Source of the DNA: Cephalothrix simula
Taxonomy: Eukaryota; Nemertea; Palaeonemertea; Archinemertea; Cephalotrichidae
Assembly: GCA_035591015.1 (NCBI GenBank)
Contig: JAXIUW010212286.1
Span: 1 to 10,950, forward strand
Reading direction: 5' to 3'
DNA length: 10,950 bases
Shown here: piece after piece, positions 6,301 through 10,950 of the stretch
Position numbering within the stretch: position 1 is the stretch's first letter
How the letters are laid out: each line of letters starts with the position of its first letter
Made by a program: the position numbers and the translations under genes
Notes under the pieces: generated by a model
The model's database searches: none
Told to the model about the DNA's origin: nothing
Seen by the model: the letters and a program-made list of their open reading frames with translations, nothing else

Positions 6301-6584
6301 TCTGTGAATGACTCAATACTTTCCTCACTGTATTCTGGTTCTTCTTTCTGCTTTTTTGGAGAATGTTTCCCATTTTTATTTTCTCGCTTTTCTACAAATT
6401 TTGCAGCATTAACTAACTTCGCTTTATTCTTAAATAATGCCTTAATTTCAGATTTATTGAGACTTACACTTTTTCCTTTGTACTTTTGTCTTATATGAAA
6501 CCATGTATTGTTTCTAAACCTAGTTACATTAATCTCAATCCTATCTCCCAAAGAAATAGATTTTTGCTTGTTAGAAGGCATCAT
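6276..6584 (-). CDS. PC4-like (transcriptional coactivator p15) ssDNA-binding candidate
   Basis: The 102-aa frame starts 24 nt after the polymerase stop, with two adjacent ATGs (6582-6584 and the next codon). Residues 14-60 look like the PC4/p15 beta-sheet-plus-helix core. They show GDRIEINVTRFRNNTWFHIR as two paired strands, KGKSVSLNKSEIKALF as the strand-turn-helix that follows in PC4, and a basic patch. Residues 65-80 are Lys-rich and 81-102 are an acidic Ser/Glu run, the kind of charged tail found beside PC4 domains in eukaryotes, where it lies on the other side. PC4 folds bind melted or single-stranded DNA, which would suit a neighbour of a strand-displacing polymerase. The match is by eye and distant. 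Confidence 0.45.
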   Translation of the reverse strand: MMPSNKQKSISLGDRIEINVTRFRNNTWFHIRQKYKGKSVSLNKSEIKALFKNKAKLVNAAKFVEKRENKNGKHSPKKQKEEPEYSEESIESFTESESESFD

Positions 6585-6589
6585 TTATT
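6584..6589 (-). terminator. Possible polyadenylation signal AATAAA after the polymerase
   Basis: The plus-strand TTTATT gives AATAAA on the minus strand, about 20 nt past the polymerase stop. It overlaps the first base of the PC4-like ATG (AATAAATG). If used, it would end the polymerase transcript inside the next gene's leader. The region is AT-rich, so chance is a fair explanation. Confidence 0.25.
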
Positions 6590-6608
6590 ATAAATTCTCC
6601 TGTTTGTA

Positions 6609-9600
6609 TTATTGGTTTACTGTTACAGAGTCACCTGTTTGTATGTTCTCAAGCTCGTTTTTTGTTGAATAATGAAAATAAGTTAGAGTGTTTATACCAC
6701 CAAGAACATATCTTTTATCATCAAAACAAGAAAGCCCTTTTTTTGATTCTCTTATTGAGCAAACAGAATGGCCTTTTGAACGGATAGTTTCATACTCATG
6801 GGTGACTATTTTATCCCCATTCAATGCCTTTGCATAATCATCAAACAGTCTATCTTTTAAAATACATTTTTTTATTCCTTTGGCTTTTTTATTGGTTTTT
6901 TCAGAAAGGAATTTGATACAATACATTTTTTACCTTAAACCAATAAATGCGACTATTTTATCATGAGGGTATTCATCTTTCATGGTACCTATTCGCTTCT
7001 TATTTACATTTGAATACATAGGGCTGTTTTCTTCATAATTTGAAAGATCAAAATATTTCGAATTTTCTTTCATATCTTCATAAACATTAGAAGAAAATAT
7101 TTGAAGAATAAGACTGTCGGTGTCACTATAAAGCAATCTGTGATGATTTTCATAGATTTTCCCTATGTAGTTATAATAAAATCTAAAAGAGAAAAAAAAT
7201 AAATATTTATACATGTTCTAGAGAAAAAATTTTGAATCATAATTTGGAAATTAAATTGCACTATTTTATTAGTTAAACCACCGCATTTGTTTGATTTAAT
7301 AAAATTAGAGATTTCTCTGCAAAAAAGGTTAGCTCTGCAATTTCATACATTAAAGAAAAAAGAACAATTCATCGACATATTGTGCATGCAAAAGCAATCC
7401 AAATACTTGACAAAATATAGGTGTTACTAAAAGATATAACTTAAGAATGTCTGGGTAAAGATTTACTCATCAATGCTATTAAGTGAAAAAGTATTAAAAT
7501 AAGGTTGAAGTTATACACATGTACCTTGCCATGTGTAGTTTTGACATCTCTAAACATACAAATCCTCCATAAATTGGTTTGTTAAGTAAAACTACATTTC
7601 TTTTCATTTCAATGCCTGCAAGATCACTGTTGTAAATTTGGAGAGATTTAAAAGAAGGTTTTCGAACAAGTTGAAAAAATCTTTTCTTATTATTTACTAA
7701 TTTCAAATTGATATTTTTCATTGGACATTGCAAAAGTTTTCCATATGCACTGTTACAAAAAAGTTTCCAAAGTGAAATAAGAAATGGAGAAGAAGATAGT
7801 TTTCTCTGTTCTGTACAGAAATCAATGTATGGTTTCATCCACCTGCCTTGTTTAAACTTTAAAATCCTATGTATTTTCTCTAATTTCATTCCCTTTTTTA
7901 AATAGAATTTAAGATTTGCTAAATAAATTACATAGTTTTCCCTTTTTCCTAAATGAGAAACAAGTTTTTCGGCTTTAGCGGAAGTATTTATTTTATACTT
8001 TATTGCCATTTCTTTTGTCCAAGGAGACCATAATTTAGGATCAATTTTCATTTTTTCAACACATAAGGGGTAATCATTATGTTTGTCATGAAGATAAGAA
8101 GGATATGATAAATTTACTTCCAAGATGTAACCAGTCTCCCCATTTTCATCTACGAGTAAGGGATCAAATAACTGCACTTCATATTCTTCCATCCATTTAA
8201 AATCTTTTTCGGGTAGATTAGTACAGAGTGAAAATCCATATAAGTTTGTAGCATCATAATACAAAATATAAGAAACTGGCTTTTCTGGATCAAAATTCTT
8301 CATTTCATTAAAATTTGCATCTGCTTTTCTTAAAGAAACATGATTTATACCTCCACGAATTCCTTTTTTAATGAAGTTATATTGATCAATTGACGTTAAT
8401 AACTCCAACTTCACCCCTGTCATTTTCAACATTGCATTAAAGCCAACATGAGCTAAGCTAATATATTGCACTGGATCTAAATTGAAGTTTTCTAGACACA
8501 TATGTCTAAAAGAAGTAAATACATCCATTAATAAAAGGCAATCAACCTTTAGGTAAAGAATTAAATAATCTTTTAAAGTTTTACAATTAAACTTCTCCCA
8601 AACTTCTTTTGCATACTTAAAATCTTCATCAGAAATTCCCTCATTTTCTAGGGAGTTAAAAAAAGCTGTTTTGGGAGGTAAAGAATTCTGTTCAAGAATG
8701 TCAAATGAACTCAAATAATCATAACATAGGACACCTTTTCTTGTAATCAATTTAAACTGCTCTACAGAGGAAGCTAACTTGATTACATTTCTAAAATTAT
8801 TTTCATTTTTTTCCAATGATTCTACTATGCTTGCAAGTGAAGATGGTAAAAAACTATAGCTATCAATAAAAACAAAATTACCTACATAAATGCATAGGTT
8901 CACTTCTTTATTTTTTGGTAAAACTCTTATCGGAATATATTCTTTTTTTGCCATATTAGATAATGCAGTTATTATCAAATGAGAATCATATCGAGTAGCA
9001 TTGTGGGCGATACAATAGATTTTATCATTCCTAGCAGCATAACTTAAATTACAATTTTCACATAAAACATAGCGCATTTTTGAGGTAAGATGAGAATGAT
9101 CTCTGACTTTTTTTATTCTCTTTGAACATTTTTTGTGACACATTTCACAATACTTCTGATTTTTAAAATGCTTCTTATTTGCTCGAGACATTTTAAGGGG
9201 AAAATAAACTGTGTTTGAAATGTTAAATGCTGCTTCACTTTGTTCTATGAGGAAATCCATGAACTGATCCAAGCAATCCTCTCCATAGAAAATTTCTAAA
9301 TCAGAAGAAAATTCTTCATTCACACAAATTCTCTGAGCAGCAATAGCTATAGGAATATGATATTTCTTCTTAGAATTCTCTTTTACCGGTTTAAGAATGC
9401 ATTCTATATCATAATATATAATATGATCAGCTTTAACTATAGTGCGAAAATTGTTAAATTCAAGAATATTTTCTTCCTGGGAGGGAAAATCATAAATTTC
9501 CCCCTTTTTGTTACAGAATCGTTCGTGTTGTTTAAGCTTTTTTTCACTTATATATGTTGATAGACATGAGCGACAAACAAATCGCTTCGATCTGTTTTTC

Positions 9601-10409
9601 TGGAAAGAAGAATTAATGAATCTAGAAAGATTTCTAATTAGAAAATAATGTTTTTTCCAAAGTAGTAAATCAATTTTTCTCCTTTGAGAAAACACTTTTT
9701 CCTTAGAATGATACAAAACAGTAGGGTTCTTTTCCCATCCATAAACATTGATACATAATCCATTTCTCTTTTCAAATAATTTTATATTATCAAGAGGTGT
9801 AGGAAAACTAAGATTTGTGTAATCAATGTTTTTCTTAAATTTTTCATAACAATAAGCTCTCTCCCTATGTACTCTTTTGGGGAACATATGGGCTAAAACA
9901 CTGTATAAAAAACATTCATCACAATTTTCTTTAAATTGTAAGGCAATACATGCTTTTTTGTTCTTAATAAAGATAGGAATTTTCGATTTTATACAGCCTC
10001 CTGAAAGAGGACGAAATAAAGCAATGGTTAGATGAAAAGAAATAACTTTAATAAATGTCCATCCAGAACCCAAGTGAACATATCTTTCGAATGCCGTTAG
10101 TATTTCTTCCTTTGATTGAGAATATACTTCTTTAAAATCTTGTTGATTGAATAAAGTATGAAGAGAAGAAGTAAACCATGGCTCAGCTATTTCTACTTCC
10201 CCATTGTTATATTTCTCGAAAGAAACATTTGAAGAAAACTGTACCTTTTGTTTATAAGTATTATGCTTCGAAAACAAAAATTTGATTTTCTCTAAAGCAA
10301 CATTCTTAGCTTCTGTAGAAAGAAAGCGAAGTAAATCTCTTTTGTAAATTATATCTTCATAAAAATATTCTACCCCTATACCATTCTTAAATCTTCTATA
10401 AACTTCCAT
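6609..10409 (-). pseudogene. Protein-primed family-B DNA polymerase (pPolB) with one intron and an in-frame stop
   Basis: This is the replicative polymerase of the element, about 1,150 codons, starting at the ATG at 10407-10409. Exon 1 contains a C2HC-like finger (CRSCLSTY, then HERFC, residues 279-299), Exo I YYDIEC (D334, E336), a zinc/HNH-like insert (CEMC, VRDHSH, CENCN, 421-453), Exo II HNATRYD (N470, D475), Exo III Y619 and D623, Pol motif A YDATNLYG (D719) and motif B K882 with NSAYG. Pol motif C, YSDTDSL, lies past the break at 7183-7524. Downstream, a TAA (6930-6932) replaces one codon between AFIGLR and KMYCIK in the same frame. The C-terminus continues normally with AKGIKK, IRSKGHSV and DDKRYVLGG to 6609. 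Motifs are otherwise intact, so only the stop clearly disables it. Confidence 0.9.
7183..7524 (-). other. Predicted spliceosomal intron in the polymerase gene, 342 bp
   Basis: Polymerase homology stops at HMAR and resumes at FYYNYIGK. At these points the minus strand reads AAG|GTACATG at the donor, and at the acceptor a tract of eight T followed by CTCTTTTAG. Removing 7183-7524 leaves the two coding parts in the same phase, splitting one codon 2+1. The interior contains stops in the coding frame and shows no protein resemblance. A second pyrimidine-AG site at 7218 would break the frame. A small transposon insertion is the alternative, but the boundaries meet GT-AG rules exactly and I see no target-site duplication. 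Confidence 0.75.
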
Positions 10410-10643
10410 AATGAATAATTACAAAAAGCCTCTTCAATCATTTCATGATAATAAGTTTTAAAGAAAGAATTCCCTCTGAAGTATTATCTCAAGGAAAAAA
10501 TGTTGTATACATTCTGCATCAAGAGAAATAATTCAAGTGTTAAAAAAGTATTCCTTCAGGTAATTATCCAAAGGAAAAAGGTTTAAAGATTACTTTTTGA
10601 ATCATTATTCTTTAATAAATCGATTTACAAATTTGATTCTTGA

Positions 10644-10680
10644 GTATGGCTAACATTTAGGACTAAAACCCATTACCTCC
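10644..10680 (+). repeat. Third, diverged copy of the inverted-repeat arm
   Basis: The sequence around GGCTAACATTTAGGACT, followed by AAAACCCATTACC, matches the left arm at 10747-10782 in direct orientation, with several mismatches in its second half. The unmutated centre, CTAACATTTAGGACT, is the same word as in the palindrome's right arm. The copy lies about 100 bp nearer the polymerase gene and suggests a repeated subterminal motif rather than a single chance palindrome. Confidence 0.75.
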
Positions 10681-10746
10681 TAAAATAATTTGATAATTAG
10701 AATTAATAAAGCTTAATAGTCATATTATTTGAGACAATTAAAAAAA

Positions 10747-10853
10747 TAAGTAGCTCACATTTAGGACTGAAGCACATACCCCCTTTCAAAAAAATGGAGG
10801 TGTCCCAAAAGTTATATGGGGTATGTGCTTCAGTCCTAAATGTTAGCTACTTA
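10747..10853. repeat. 36-bp inverted repeat with 35-bp loop
   Basis: The left arm (10747-10782) and right arm (10818-10853) are reverse complements over 36 bp with one mismatch. The left arm reads TAAGTAGCTCACATTTAGGA and continues to ACATACCCC. The 35-bp loop starts with a C-rich word and a run of A. Such a structure could be a cruciform, a small foldback element, or two terminal repeats left head to head. Confidence 0.9.
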
Positions 10854-10950
10854 CTTACTTCTACCATCTATATTTTTGTCCAATATAATTGGAATTTCTA
10901 ATCACATATGTATAATTTGGCATGTGAACAATCTTGGGAAAAACAAATGG

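Larger units (their letters stand above)
10410..10950. other. Non-coding region upstream of the polymerase, possible element terminus
   Basis: No convincing gene is visible on either strand. The first 240 bp hold a pair of degenerate direct repeats (10469-10499 and 10550-10579, both ATTCC...AAGGAAAAA) that may belong to the polymerase promoter. From 10644 to 10853 there are three copies of a conserved 36-bp word, two of them forming a large palindrome. The last 90 bp (10862-10950) share nothing with the rest and may be host flank. Polinton termini carry inverted repeats, so the end probably lies near 10850-10862, but the partner repeat is not in the window. Confidence 0.5.

Noticed and set aside
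7183-7524. Transposon insertion in the polymerase
   Set aside because: There are no visible terminal repeats or target duplication, whereas the ends obey GT-AG rules with a strong pyrimidine tract and preserve coding phase.

Overview
The window is about 30% GC, eukaryotic, and almost entirely occupied by one Maverick/Polinton-class DNA element (a polinton-like virus, related to the proposed adintoviruses) integrated in an animal genome. An invertebrate host is my inference from composition and protein style; the sequence does not identify the species. The diagnostic set is a protein-primed family-B DNA polymerase, a retroviral-type DDE integrase, an A32/FtsK-HerA-type packaging ATPase and a penton-like minor capsid protein. 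All lie on the minus strand, so transcription runs from the right edge to the left.

Layout from right to left: (1) 10410-10950 is non-coding, with a 36-bp imperfect palindrome and a third related copy that may mark the element's terminal region. (2) 6609-10409 is the DNA polymerase, split by what looks like a 342-bp spliceosomal intron and by one in-frame TAA. (3) 6143-6584 is a small protein with a PC4-like core, then an acidic tail with a cysteine cluster in another frame. (4) 5371-6070 is a deoxynucleoside kinase relic with two frameshifts, one of them a 5-nt tandem duplication at the P-loop. (5) 4839-5360 is a double zinc-ribbon protein. (6) 3782-4846 is an intact integrase with an unusual C-terminal module. 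(7) 3129-3771 is the packaging ATPase with one frameshift, followed by a polyadenylation signal. (8) 2557-3128 is an AT-rich spacer with a tandem duplication. (9) 256-2556 is the structural block: a basic protein with a hydrophobic tail, a 299-aa coiled-coil protein, the minor capsid protein, and a small virion-protein remnant. (10) 1-230 is a 25-bp tandem array fused to a double palindrome, apparently host satellite or a rearrangement junction.

The right half would copy the genome (polymerase, possible ssDNA-binding protein, dNTP supply through the kinase), the middle would integrate and package it, and the left half would build the particle. The major capsid protein and the adenain-like protease expected in a full Polinton are not in the window. 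Together with broken polymerase, ATPase and kinase genes, this points to a decaying endogenous copy, although the integrase and three virion-type genes remain open. The most interesting points are the kinase as replication cargo, the polymerase intron, the chromo-barrel/Tudor-knot-like integrase tail and the PC4-like protein.
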